Of a DNA stretch of 27,372 nucleotides, positions 5,808 to 14,218 are shown in pieces; within the stretch, counting starts at the first letter, position 1; every line of letters starts with the position of its first letter. The notes beneath the pieces were generated by a model. That model saw only the letters and a list, made by a program, of their open reading frames with translations, was not told the DNA's origin and did not search any database. This DNA is from CAZLHO01 sp964559455 (GTDB taxonomy: Bacteria; Krumholzibacteriota; Krumholzibacteriia; LZORAL124-64-63), in the NCBI GenBank assembly GCA_964559455.1, contig CAZLHO010000041.1:1-27372 (forward strand), in the 5' to 3' direction. The position numbers and the translations under genes were made by a program.

Positions 5808-7907
5808 CTACTTCTTCTCCAGTTCGAACACCCCGTTCGGCTGGTTGAGCACGGCCGTGACCGCGCCGTCCTTCTCGTCGAAACGCACGCTGTAGCCGCT
5901 GACGCCTTCTAGTCCGAACTCGCCGGTGATGTCCGGGACCAGGGTGAAGGACGGCTGCCCGGGCACGCTCAGGATCAGGCGGTCGCCCTGGACGGCGAAG
6001 CTGATCTCGTCGCCGCCCAGCACGTAGGCGCCGGCGAAGCGGGCCAGGTAGGCGGGATCGCTCAGCCGGGCTTCCGGCCGGCGGGCGAAGACGATGTCGT
6101 CGGCCATGGGCTCGAAGGGCGCCGCGACGGAGGCGACCACGCCCCGGAAGTTGGTCGCGAACTTGATCTCCATGTCCTCGAAGGTGCGGTCGTCGGGGTT
6201 CTCGCCGCCCTTGAAGACCTCGTAGTGCCAGTGAGCCAGCGGCGTCTCGATGCCGTTGAAGCGCATCGCCAGGGCGTCGCCGTCGCGGGCGATCGTCAGC
6301 ACGCCGTAGCCCGGGTGCGCGTACTCGCCGGCGTAGGCGTCCAGCGCATGCGCCGGCTCGGTGCCGGGCACGCGGCGGGTCTCCTTCTTCTCCTCGGCCG
6401 CATCGGCCGCCTCGAGGCCCAGCTTGCGGCGCTCCAGGGCCTCGCCCAGCCAGTCCTTCGGCTCCAGGTCGAAGACGCGGTCGGCGATGGTCCGCGTGAC
6501 CAGTTCCGGCAGGCCGGTGGCGTTCTTGTTGGCCAGGGCCACCACGCCGACGCCGTCCCGCGGGTAGAGGGTCACCAGCGCCGAGAAGCCGTCGATGTTG
6601 CCGCCGTGCTCCACGCGGGTGAAGCCGCGGTAGGCGTCGACGAACCAGCCCATCGCGTAGGCGCCGGGCGCGAACTCGGCGTGCTCGGGCATGCGGGCGA
6701 GCGTCATCTGCGGCGTGTGGAGCTCGGTCAGGGTGGCCGCGCCCACGATGCGCTTCCCGTCGACCACGCCCCCGCCCAGGTGCACGCGCAGCCAGCGGAT
6801 CATGTCCTCGACGTTCGAGTTGATCGAGCCCGCCGGACCGATGGCGTCGATCCTGCGGAAGGCCATCTCCTCGATCGCGTCGTCCTTCTCCTGGTAGGGC
6901 AGGGCGAAGTCGTCGCTCTTCTGCGAGTCGTCGACCGAGAAGTTCGAGGCCGTCATGCCCAGCGGCGTGAAGATGCGCGCGCGGACCGCGTCTTCCCAGG
7001 TCGAGCCGGCCAGGACCCCGCCCAGGTAGCCCGCGGTCAGGAACATCATGTTGTTGTACTGGAAGGTCTGGCGCAGCTCCTTGTTGGGCTGGAAGTAGCG
7101 CAGGCGCCGGACCATCTCGTCGCGGGGCAGGTCGTTGTTGCCGTACCAGGCCAGGTCGTGCCGCGGCAGGCCGCTGCGGTGGGTCACCATGTCGCGCGGC
7201 GTCAGGTGGGCCGAGGCGTACTCGTCGTAGAGATCGAAGCCGGGCAGGTAGCCGGCGACCGGGGCGTCCCATTCCATCAGGCCCTCGTCGACCAGGGTGG
7301 CCAGCAGGAAGGTCGTGAAGGCCTTGGTGCTGGATCCGATGGCCATCAGCGTTTTCGGTGTGACCGGCTTCGCGTTCCCGACGTCGCGCAGGCCGAAGCC
7401 CTTGGCCCAGACGACCTGATCGTCCACCACGACGCCGATCGCCAGCCCGGGAACCATGAAGTCGGCCAAGGCCTGCTCGATCACCGGCTCCAGTTCGTCC
7501 AGGCGGGCGCCCGCCGCCGCGGCGCGGTCCGGACCCCGGTACATCGTGAAGCCGCCCTCGGCGCCGCCCTGGCTGAAGACGCCGGCGATCGACGCGCCGT
7601 CGGCCGCCGCGTCGCCCGCGAAGGTCGGATCTCCCGGCACCCCGTCGATCATGAAGCCGACCCGGCCGTCCGCGACCGTGATCGCGGTCAGGGGCAGGTC
7701 GACGGCGCCCTGCTCGGGGATGGAGATGTCGCCGGTCCAGGCGCCGTCCGCTTCGGTGAGGTCGACGTCGAAGTCCAGGGTCACGCCGGCGATCTCGAGG
7801 CGGCCTTCCCAGCGGCCGGCGAGGTCGGCGGCCAGGGGGGCGGCGGCGGCGAGGATCGTCAGCAGGAGGGCGACAAGGAACCGGAACGAAGCGGCTCTGC
7901 GGGTCAT
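5808..7907 (-). CDS. Exported beta-lactamase-fold serine hydrolase with DUF3471-like tail
   Basis: Periplasmic or secreted serine hydrolase of the class C beta-lactamase/penicillin-binding-protein fold, 699 residues. A Sec signal peptide occupies residues 1-27 (LVALLLTILAAAAPLAA). A beta-rich domain at about 28-125 begins DLAGRWEG and resembles the accessory domain found before other hydrolases. The catalytic domain (about 135-480) has SSTK (S192 nucleophile, K195), YNN at 284-286 and HGG at 434-436, the three family motifs. A linker rich in Glu/Lys leads to a DUF3471-like region (about 523-610, AGEYAHPGYGVLTIARDG) and a final beta domain that ends FELEKK. Members act as esterases, peptidases or amidases; the substrate is unknown. 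The ATG at 7907 has AAAGGAG 6 nt upstream; an in-frame ATG at 8027 would bury the signal peptide. Confidence 0.92.
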   Translation of the reverse strand: MTRRAASFRFLVALLLTILAAAAPLAADLAGRWEGRLEIAGVTLDFDVDLTEADGAWTGDISIPEQGAVDLPLTAITVADGRVGFMIDGVPGDPTFAGDAAADGASIAGVFSQGGAEGGFTMYRGPDRAAAAGARLDELEPVIEQALADFMVPGLAIGVVVDDQVVWAKGFGLRDVGNAKPVTPKTLMAIGSSTKAFTTFLLATLVDEGLMEWDAPVAGYLPGFDLYDEYASAHLTPRDMVTHRSGLPRHDLAWYGNNDLPRDEMVRRLRYFQPNKELRQTFQYNNMMFLTAGYLGGVLAGSTWEDAVRARIFTPLGMTASNFSVDDSQKSDDFALPYQEKDDAIEEMAFRRIDAIGPAGSINSNVEDMIRWLRVHLGGGVVDGKRIVGAATLTELHTPQMTLARMPEHAEFAPGAYAMGWFVDAYRGFTRVEHGGNIDGFSALVTLYPRDGVGVVALANKNATGLPELVTRTIADRVFDLEPKDWLGEALERRKLGLEAADAAEEKKETRRVPGTEPAHALDAYAGEYAHPGYGVLTIARDGDALAMRFNGIETPLAHWHYEVFKGGENPDDRTFEDMEIKFATNFRGVVASVAAPFEPMADDIVFARRPEARLSDPAYLARFAGAYVLGGDEISFAVQGDRLILSVPGQPSFTLVPDITGEFGLEGVSGYSVRFDEKDGAVTAVLNQPNGVFELEKK

Positions 7908-7946
7908 GGTCTTCTCCTTTGGGGGACTCGGGTGCGGATCGGGTCC

Positions 7947-7975
7947 AATGTCCAATGCAGAAGCGCTCCTGTCAA
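7947..7975 (-). promoter_or_regulatory. Possible promoter of the serine hydrolase gene
   Basis: A consensus -35 TTGACA (7975-7970) is followed after 17 nt by a poor -10, GACATT (7952-7947). The -10 lies within a tandem 7-bp direct repeat (GTCCAAT twice on the plus strand, 7943-7956). A perfect -35 with a weak -10 suggests either activator dependence or a chance match. Confidence 0.35.
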
Positions 7976-8128
7976 CGACGCGCGTCATTCCGGGAAAGTA
8001 CATTGCCCGTAACGAATTACGCTTCATTCCGAATATGTCGACCGCAGGCCCGGGCGGACCGACGAACAGAAGGGCGCACGGCGACCGCCGCCGTCTCCCG
8101 GGAATTTGCGGCGATCAGGTTTCATCCT

Positions 8129-8142
8129 GCCGCTTCGGCGGC
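8129..8142 (+). other. UUCG-tetraloop hairpin before the radical SAM gene
   Basis: GCCGC-TTCG-GCGGC would fold as a 5-bp stem closed by the very stable cUUCGg tetraloop, 50 nt before the start. It may be leader structure or a chance product of GC-rich DNA. The rest of the 285-bp divergent gap (7908-8192) holds the hydrolase promoter candidate and a 5-4-5 inverted repeat at 8008-8021. Confidence 0.3.
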
Positions 8143-8192
8143 TATCTTGGACGATGATAACAACGTTGACTTGACGCTGTTCCAGGGAGGAG

Positions 8193-9146
8193 ATGGTCTT
8201 GGCCTCGGGCGCCACCTACCGATACGTCTACGGTCCCGTGCCCTCGCGGCGGTTGGGGCGCTCGCTGGGCGTGAATCCCATTCCCCGGAAGGTCTGCTCC
8301 TTCAACTGCGTCTACTGCCAACTGGGGCGAACGCGCGGCCTGACGGCCACACGGCGGGACTACTTTCCGCCCGGGGATATCGATGCGGAGATCCGCGAAG
8401 CCCTGGCTCGGCCCCGGGACGACGTCGATTTCATGACCTTCGTGGGCGAGGGCGAGCCCACGCTCTGCCGCAGCCTCGGCCGGCTGATCCGCACGGCCAA
8501 GGGGGCGGGTTCCCCGCCGATCGCCGTGATCACCAACGGCAGCCTCCTGCACCACGCCGATGTGCGCCGCGACCTGGGCGAGGCCGATGTCGTCGTGCCC
8601 TCGCTCGACGCGGTCGATCCGTCGCTCTTCCGCCGGATCAATCGGCCCCACGGCTCGCTGCGGATCGAGGAGCTTGTCGAGGGCCTGACCACCTTCCGCG
8701 ACGGCTTCGCGGGGGAGATCTGGATCGAGGTGATGCTGGTCCGAGGGATGAACGACACGGACGACGCCCTGGAGGGTCTGCGCCGGACGCTGGACCGGGT
8801 CCGGCCGGACAGGGTCTTCGTGAACGTGCCGATCCGACCGCCGGCCGAGTCGTGGGTCAGGATTCCCGAAGTCGGAACGCTGATTCGGGCCCGCGAGCTG
8901 CTCGGCGACGCCATCGGGCTGGAGGGCGCCGAGCAGGGGGATTTCGGCGCCTCGGGCGGCGACGATCCCGTGGACGCGCTGCTGGCGATCGCCCGGAGGC
9001 ATCCCATGCGGCGCGGCCAGGTGCTCGAAACCCTGGCGCGGCTGGCCCCGGACGAGAGCGAAGCCCTATTCTGCCGCTTCGCGGCCTTGGACGGCGTACT
9101 CGCGATCGAATACCGGGGCGAGACCTACTACTCCGTCCGGGAGTGA
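8193..9146 (+). CDS. Radical SAM protein of the COG0731 (wyosine-synthase-like) family
   Basis: Cytoplasmic radical SAM enzyme of 317 residues. The family signature YGPVPSRRLGRSLGVNPIP (13-31) leads into the 4Fe-4S motif C35-SFN-C39-VY-C42 (CX3CX2C). SAM-binding features follow: FVGEGEPTLC (83-92) and VITNGSLL, then SLDAVDPSLFRRINRP typical of the COG0731 barrel. About 60 C-terminal residues (from GDDPVDALLA) look like a small winged-helix-type domain. COG0731 was named for the archaeal wyosine enzyme, but most bacterial members have no known substrate. The ATG at 8193 sits only 2 nt after GGAGG; the TTG at 8199 would have ideal 8-nt spacing and may be the true start. The UPF0282 hydrolase begins 19 nt downstream, so the two are probably co-transcribed. 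Confidence 0.87.
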   Translation: MVLASGATYRYVYGPVPSRRLGRSLGVNPIPRKVCSFNCVYCQLGRTRGLTATRRDYFPPGDIDAEIREALARPRDDVDFMTFVGEGEPTLCRSLGRLIRTAKGAGSPPIAVITNGSLLHHADVRRDLGEADVVVPSLDAVDPSLFRRINRPHGSLRIEELVEGLTTFRDGFAGEIWIEVMLVRGMNDTDDALEGLRRTLDRVRPDRVFVNVPIRPPAESWVRIPEVGTLIRARELLGDAIGLEGAEQGDFGASGGDDPVDALLAIARRHPMRRGQVLETLARLAPDESEALFCRFAALDGVLAIEYRGETYYSVRE

Positions 9147-9165
9147 CCGTCCGGGAGGTCGCGCG

Positions 9166-10104
9166 ATGGACATCCGCATCCTGGGCGCTGAATCGCTGGG
9201 CGTGCGCGGCCTCGCCTGCGCCGTCGCGGTCGGCGACCGCCGGGTCGTCATCGACCCGGGTGTGGCGCTCGGCTTCCGGCGCCACGGCCTGTTGCCCCAC
9301 CCCGTCCAGGTGGCGCAGGGCGAGCGCGTCCGGGCGCACATCCTCCAGGCCCTCGCCGGGGCCACCGACGTGGTGTTCAGCCACTTCCACGGCGACCACG
9401 TGCCGATGCCAGACGCCAACCCCTACCAGCTCGACGCCGAACTGGCGGCGCCCCTGTGCCGCGCGCCCCGGCTCTGGTGCAAGGGGCCGCGGGGGATGTC
9501 CGAGGCCCTGCTCGGGCGTCGCCGCCGCCTGGCCGAAATCCTGGACCGGGAACTGCCCGACGCCGAAGGCCGGCGCGATGGATCCCTGTGCTTTTCCGCG
9601 AGCGTGCCGCACGGTGAGCCGGACACCGGCCGAGGGACGGTGATGATGACCCGGGTGGAGGACGCGGACGGCGTCTTCGTCCACGCTTCGGATTGCCAGC
9701 TGCTGGAGCCGGGGACCGTGTCCGCCATCCTGGACTGGAAGCCGGACGTGGTGCTGACCGCGGGGCCCCCGGTGTACCTGGGCCGGCTCTCCCCGGCGCA
9801 GGTCCAGGCGGCTCGCGACAACGCGCGCCGGCTCGCCCGGGGCGTGACGACCCTGATCCTGGACCATCATCTGCTGCGCGCCAGGGAAGGGGAAGACTGG
9901 TTGCGCGACCTTTCCGAGGAAACGGGGGGACGGGTGATCTGTGCGGCGGATTTCATGGGCCGACCGCGCCGGCTGTACGAGGCCGACCGACGCGGCCTGT
10001 ACCGGCGGCTGCCGGTGCCCCCGGACTGGCACGAGGACTACGCCCGGGGACGGACCGACACCGCCGCCTTCCGCGACGGCGCCTTCCCGGAAGCCGGGGT
10101 CTGA
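9166..10104 (+). CDS. UPF0282-type metallo-beta-lactamase-fold hydrolase
   Basis: Predicted cytoplasmic metal-dependent hydrolase of 312 residues. Family hallmarks are ILGAESLGVRGLA at the N-terminus, VVIDPGVALGFRRHGLLPHP (28-46), and the metal-binding HFHGDH (73-78) within SHFHGDHVPMPDANPYQ. Later come the conserved KGPRGMSEALLGRR stretch, HASDCQLLEP and the histidine pair in LILDHHLLR. The protein has no signal peptide. The UPF0282/COG2248 family is best known from archaea and its reaction is unknown. The ATG at 9166 is preceded by GGGAGG with 8-nt spacing. Its position directly after the radical SAM gene suggests that the two act on one pathway, perhaps processing of a nucleotide or cofactor, which is inference. 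Confidence 0.83.
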   Translation: MDIRILGAESLGVRGLACAVAVGDRRVVIDPGVALGFRRHGLLPHPVQVAQGERVRAHILQALAGATDVVFSHFHGDHVPMPDANPYQLDAELAAPLCRAPRLWCKGPRGMSEALLGRRRRLAEILDRELPDAEGRRDGSLCFSASVPHGEPDTGRGTVMMTRVEDADGVFVHASDCQLLEPGTVSAILDWKPDVVLTAGPPVYLGRLSPAQVQAARDNARRLARGVTTLILDHHLLRAREGEDWLRDLSEETGGRVICAADFMGRPRRLYEADRRGLYRRLPVPPDWHEDYARGRTDTAAFRDGAFPEAGV

Positions 10105-10213
10105 CCAGGCCCACTAAGATGCATCATATCGATCCTGAATACGTACATTCAAGGTTGTCGCCGCGCGCCGCGAGGCCGCCGCATTCGATCTCCCCGGGAC
10201 AAAGGAATGGACC

Positions 10214-11719
10214 ATGCGCGCACCTCGACCGGTCCGCATCGCCATCGCGTCCTCGCTCACCCTGCTCCTTCTGGCAACCCTTACCCCCGCTGCAGTCCAA
10301 GCCGTGGATCCCCCCGAGACCTGGACCTTCATGATGTACGAGGCCGCCGACGGCGTCGCCGACATCTCGGCCTCCTTCTTCGCTGACGCGCACCCCACGG
10401 CCAACGTGGAGGTGCTGCTGCTGAAGGACACCTATGGTGATTCGGCCTACTTGTACCGGGGCGACGCCGGAGTCGGCGACGTCCTGCTCGAGGCCTGGGG
10501 CGAACTCGACATGGGGGACGAGGTCCCGCTGCGCGACTTCATCACCTACGCCAAGACCAACTACCCCGCGGACCGCTACCTGCTGGCCGTCTACAGCCAC
10601 GGCGGCGGCAGCCTGGGCGTCTGCTACGACAAGACGGCGCGCGACGGCTCCGGCGGCGACGTCGACGCCGGCTGGATGTACCCCTACGAGTTGGAGCAGG
10701 GCATCGCCGACGCCGGCGGGGTGGACATCGTGGCCTTCACCGCGCCTTGCCTGATGGGGTCCTACGAGATCGCCTACCAGCTGCAGGACTGCGTGGACGT
10801 GCTCATCGGCAGCCAGGAGCTCAGCTTCTACCTGTTGTGGGTCTCGACCATGGGCCCCATCTGCGACCTGCTGGACGATTCCTCCGCCCTGTCGGACGAG
10901 GATGTCGCGGTCGAGATCGTGCGCCTCTTCGGCGAGAACGACTACCCGCTGATCGATCCCGTGGACGCGGCCCGCAACACGATGAGCGCGGTCTCGTGCG
11001 CGGCGACGGCGCCGGTGGCGCCGCTGCTCGACCTCTTCGCGGACCGCGCCCGCGGCCGTCTGCCCCAGCTGTGGACCGCGCTGGACGCGGCCCTGGCCGC
11101 CGCCTGGCGGGCCGGGCCGACGCCGGAGTACCAGCCCCAGGCCGAGATCGACCTGCGCGGCTTCGTGCAGGAATTCGCCGCGGCCACGTTCGACCCGGTC
11201 GCGCGGGATCTGGCCCTGGAGATCGACACCCTCATGGAGGCGGCGGTCCTGGCCGAGCACCACGGAGCCGATCAGGTGGGCACTTTCGGATCGTCCATCT
11301 ACTTTCCGGTGGCCGAGATGGGCGTGATCGAATACTACGGCGACGGCTTCCAGCGCTTCTGCGCCGACACGCGGTGGAACGAGTTCATCACGGAATACCT
11401 GGCCTTCGATCCGCTGACCGACATCGTCGGCCCGACGGCCGGCCGGGGGCTGACGATCGCCCGGGGGCCGAACCCTTCGGCCGGCGCCGTGACGGCGAGC
11501 TTCAGCCTGGCCGGTGCGGGGCCGGTGCGGCTCGAGGTCTACGATCTGGCCGGCCGGCGGGTGCGCACCCTCTGCGCCGAAGTCCTGGGCGCCGGCCCTC
11601 ACAGCGTCGTCTGGGACGGCCGGGACCGGGGCGGCCGCCGCGCGCCCTCGGGGGTCTATCTCTTCGCCCTGGACGCGGGCGGACGGCGGGCCTCGGGCAA
11701 GACGGCGCTGGTCAACTAG
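10214..11719 (+). CDS. Secreted clostripain-family (C11) cysteine protease with FlgD-Ig-like sorting domain
   Basis: Extracellular or surface cysteine peptidase of 501 residues. Residues 1-30 are a Sec signal peptide (cleavage near VQA-30). The C11 domain (about 35-390) starts TWTFMMYEAADG, where characterised relatives have the W-T-x-M-x-Y opening. It carries catalytic H129 in VYSHGGGSLG and catalytic C179 in FTAPCLMGSYEIAYQL. A C-terminal FlgD-Ig-like domain, about 412-501, reads GPNPSAGAVTASFSL, then VRLEVYDLAGRRVRTL, then VVWDGRDRGGRRAPSGVYLF. That tail is the common surface-sorting or attachment module of FCB-group secreted proteins. Clostripains usually cleave after Arg. AAAGGA lies 9 nt before the ATG. 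No type IX secretion gene is in the window, so the export route is inferred only. Confidence 0.9.
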   Translation: MRAPRPVRIAIASSLTLLLLATLTPAAVQAVDPPETWTFMMYEAADGVADISASFFADAHPTANVEVLLLKDTYGDSAYLYRGDAGVGDVLLEAWGELDMGDEVPLRDFITYAKTNYPADRYLLAVYSHGGGSLGVCYDKTARDGSGGDVDAGWMYPYELEQGIADAGGVDIVAFTAPCLMGSYEIAYQLQDCVDVLIGSQELSFYLLWVSTMGPICDLLDDSSALSDEDVAVEIVRLFGENDYPLIDPVDAARNTMSAVSCAATAPVAPLLDLFADRARGRLPQLWTALDAALAAAWRAGPTPEYQPQAEIDLRGFVQEFAAATFDPVARDLALEIDTLMEAAVLAEHHGADQVGTFGSSIYFPVAEMGVIEYYGDGFQRFCADTRWNEFITEYLAFDPLTDIVGPTAGRGLTIARGPNPSAGAVTASFSLAGAGPVRLEVYDLAGRRVRTLCAEVLGAGPHSVVWDGRDRGGRRAPSGVYLFALDAGGRRASGKTALVN

Positions 11720-11799
11720 ACCGGGACGGTTGCATTTAGGGGCTCCCCGAGCGATCTTGGGCGCGGCATCGACCCGTACCCCAGCTTCCGAGGCGCTCC

Positions 11800-13620
11800 A
11801 TGGAGATCCGCAACGTCGCCATCATCGCTCACGTGGACCACGGCAAGACCACGCTCGTGGACCAGATCCTGCGCCAGTGCCACGTCTTCCGCGAGGGCCA
11901 GCAGGTGCGCGAGCGCTATCTGGACTCCGGCGACCTCGAGCGCGAACGCGGCATCACCATCACCGCCAAGAACTTCGCGGTGACCTACCACGACGTCCGC
12001 ATCAACCTGATCGACACTCCGGGCCACGCCGACTTCGGCGGCGAGGTGGAGCGCGTCCTGAAGATGGCCGACGGGGTGCTGCTGCTGGTGGACGCCTTCG
12101 AGGGGCCCATGCCCCAGACCCGCTTCGTGCTGCAGAAGGCCATGCAGCTGAAGCTCAAGCCGGTGGTCGTGATCAACAAGGTCGACCGGCCGGCCGCGCG
12201 CCCGCACGAGGTGCTGGACGAGATCTTCCACCTCTTCTGCGAGCTGGACGCCGACGACGACCAGCTGGACTTCCGCGGCGTCTACGCCTCGGGCCGCGAC
12301 GGCTGGGCCGTGGGCGAGCTGGACGACGCGCGCGAGAACCTCTTTCCGCTGCTGGACATGATCGTCGCGCAGGTGCCGGCCCCGTCCGTGCGCGAGGGGT
12401 CGCTGCAGATGCTGGTGGCCGCCATGGACCACAGCGACTACGTAGGCCGCATCGGCGTCGGCCGCGTCGAGCGCGGCTCCCTGGACGCCCGCCAGCGCGT
12501 GACCCTGCTGAAGCGGGACGGCACCCGCGCCGAGGCCGTCGTCAAGCACCTCTACGTCTTCGACAACCTGGGCCGCCGCGAGGTGGAGCACGTGGATTGC
12601 GGCGACATCTGCGCCGTGGTCGGGGTCGAGGGCGTGGACATCGGCGACACCATCGCCTGCCCCGAGCATCCCGAACCGCTGCCGATCATCTCGGTGGACG
12701 AGCCGACGCTTTCGCTGGCCTTCATGGTCAACGACGGGCCCTTCTTCGGCCAGGACGGCAAGTACGTCACCAGCCGCCAGCTGCGCGAACGCCTGCGCCG
12801 CGAGGCCGAGCGCGACGTCGCCCTGCGCGTCGAGGACACCTCCAGCAGCGACACCTTCCGGGTCAGCGGCCGGGGCATCCTGCACCTGTCGATCCTGATG
12901 GAGAAGATGCGGCGCGAGGGCTTCGAGTTCATGGTCGGCCAGCCCCAGGTCATCTACCGCCAGATCGACGGCCGCAAGGCCGAGCCGGTGGAGGTCCTGA
13001 CCGTGGACGTGCCGAACACCCTGGCCGGCACGGTCATCGAATACGCCGCCACCCGCCGCGGCGAGATGATGAAGATGGAACAGGGGGAGCAGCGCTCGCG
13101 CCTGGAGTTCCACGTCCCGAGCCGCGGCCTGATCGGTTTCCGCAGCCGCATGCTCCGGGCCACCGGCGGCGAGATCGTCATGCACCACCGCTTCTTCCAG
13201 TACGAGTTCCTGAAGGGCGCCATCCCCCAGCGCCAGACCGGCAGCATCATCAGCATGGGGCGCGGTTCGGCGGTGGCCTTCGCCCTGGACGCCCTGCAGG
13301 ACCGGGGGACCTTCTTCATCGAGCCCGGCGACGAGCTCTACGAGGGGCAGATCATCGGCGAGAGCGTCCGCGAGGACGACCTGGTGGTCAACGCCCAGAA
13401 GGCCAAGCAGCTCAGCAACATGCGCGCCTCGGGCTCGGACCGGAAGATGAAGGTCGCGCCGCCGGTGGTGATGGGCATCGAGGAGGCGCTCGAGCACATC
13501 AACAGCGACGAATACGTCGAGATCACGCCCCGCCACATCCGCATGCGCAAGAGCCTGCTCGACGAGAACGCGCGCAAGCGCGCCCGCAAGACCGCCGACG
13601 TTGCCGCCGGCCGCGAGTAG
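11800..13620 (+). CDS. typA: Ribosome-associated translational GTPase TypA/BipA
   Basis: Translation-factor GTPase of 606 residues, the usual length for TypA/BipA, which binds the 70S ribosome and is needed for 50S assembly and growth under stress, notably cold. The P-loop is AHVDHGKTT (10-18); switch and G3 motifs follow as ERERGITITAKN and DTPGHADFGGE, and G4 as NKVD. Domain II, an EF-G domain III-like region, the domain V-like segment (VEVLTVDVPNTLAGTVIEY), and the BipA-specific C-terminal domain (from about 480, LYEGQIIGESVREDDLVVNAQK) are all present. The end SLLDENARKRARK is characteristic. The ribosome site is weak (GAGG about 10 nt upstream of the ATG). The gene is convergent with sodN, with a 12-nt gap. 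I see nothing odd. Confidence 0.98.
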   Translation: MEIRNVAIIAHVDHGKTTLVDQILRQCHVFREGQQVRERYLDSGDLERERGITITAKNFAVTYHDVRINLIDTPGHADFGGEVERVLKMADGVLLLVDAFEGPMPQTRFVLQKAMQLKLKPVVVINKVDRPAARPHEVLDEIFHLFCELDADDDQLDFRGVYASGRDGWAVGELDDARENLFPLLDMIVAQVPAPSVREGSLQMLVAAMDHSDYVGRIGVGRVERGSLDARQRVTLLKRDGTRAEAVVKHLYVFDNLGRREVEHVDCGDICAVVGVEGVDIGDTIACPEHPEPLPIISVDEPTLSLAFMVNDGPFFGQDGKYVTSRQLRERLRREAERDVALRVEDTSSSDTFRVSGRGILHLSILMEKMRREGFEFMVGQPQVIYRQIDGRKAEPVEVLTVDVPNTLAGTVIEYAATRRGEMMKMEQGEQRSRLEFHVPSRGLIGFRSRMLRATGGEIVMHHRFFQYEFLKGAIPQRQTGSIISMGRGSAVAFALDALQDRGTFFIEPGDELYEGQIIGESVREDDLVVNAQKAKQLSNMRASGSDRKMKVAPPVVMGIEEALEHINSDEYVEITPRHIRMRKSLLDENARKRARKTADVAAGRE

Positions 13621-13632
13621 CTCCCGCCGGCC
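13607..13632. terminator. Imperfect hairpin at the typA/sodN convergence
   Basis: GCCGGC arms plus flanking GAG/CTC complementarity form an interrupted stem around the typA stop codon. No T-run follows. A shared weak terminator is possible. Confidence 0.25.
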
Positions 13633-14106
13633 TCAGTGGGTGTGGCCGGTGTCGTAACGGGCGGCCAGGGCGTCGATCGCGGCGCGCAGGGCCTCGGCGA
13701 AGGCCGGATCAGCGTTCTGCTTCGCCTTCATCGCCGCCGTCATCACCCGGTGGTGGTCCGCCAGCGTCTCCAGGTATTCCCCGTAGCCCTCGGCGTCCTC
13801 GGCGACCGGCTTGACCTTCTGGGTCAGGAAGTACTCCGCCGTGATCGCGATGATGTTCGCGGCGTGCTGCTCCTTGGTCGCCACCCAGCGCGCGAACTGG
13901 TTCCCGCTCTGCGCGTCGCTCTTAGGCGCCAGCTCCTGCATCATGGTCATGGCCTTCTCGATCGTCGTCGCGTCCTCGTACATCCGGGCGATGCGGGCGC
14001 CGTCGTCGTAGATCCCGCAGGGGACCTGGCAGTGGGCGTCGGCGACCTGGGGCGTCAGGGCCAGGGCGGCCAGCGCGAGCAGGGCGGTCTTCGGGAACCT
14101 GGTCAT
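13633..14106 (-). CDS. sodN: Exported nickel superoxide dismutase
   Basis: Ni-SOD of 157 residues, converting superoxide to oxygen and hydrogen peroxide. The nickel hook HCQVPCGIY sits at 25-33: His25, Cys26 and Cys30 equal ligands His1, Cys2 and Cys6 of the mature enzyme, and Y33 equals active-site Tyr9. The downstream family segment RWVATKEQHA is also present. Residues 1-24 form a classical Sec signal peptide (FPKTALLALAALALTPQVADA) whose A-D-A end lies immediately before the histidine. Signal peptidase I would therefore both export the protein and free the His1 amine that nickel requires. Actinobacterial Ni-SOD instead has a short propeptide removed by SodX, and no sodX is seen here. The mature part is about 133 residues and ends TGHTH. 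GGAGGAG lies about 8 nt before the ATG. Confidence 0.95.
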   Translation of the reverse strand: MTRFPKTALLALAALALTPQVADAHCQVPCGIYDDGARIARMYEDATTIEKAMTMMQELAPKSDAQSGNQFARWVATKEQHAANIIAITAEYFLTQKVKPVAEDAEGYGEYLETLADHHRVMTAAMKAKQNADPAFAEALRAAIDALAARYDTGHTH

Positions 14107-14218
14107 GGTCGTCTCTCCTCCGGTTCGGGGATGTGGCGGACGGCGCCCCGGTTCGGCGCAGTGTCCTGGCCGACAATCTAAACCCGCGTCGCCGAACCGC
14201 CGCCTGACATCCGCGTCC

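Noticed and set aside
8008..8021. CGTAA-CGAA-TTACG inverted repeat in the divergent gap
   Set aside because: Arms are only 5 bp, and it is not placed against a convincing promoter on either strand. Chance is a fair explanation.
11514..13814. Long open frame (766 codons) overlapping typA in another frame
   Set aside because: The product is Arg/Pro/Gly-rich with no domain, while the overlapping frame is a complete TypA.
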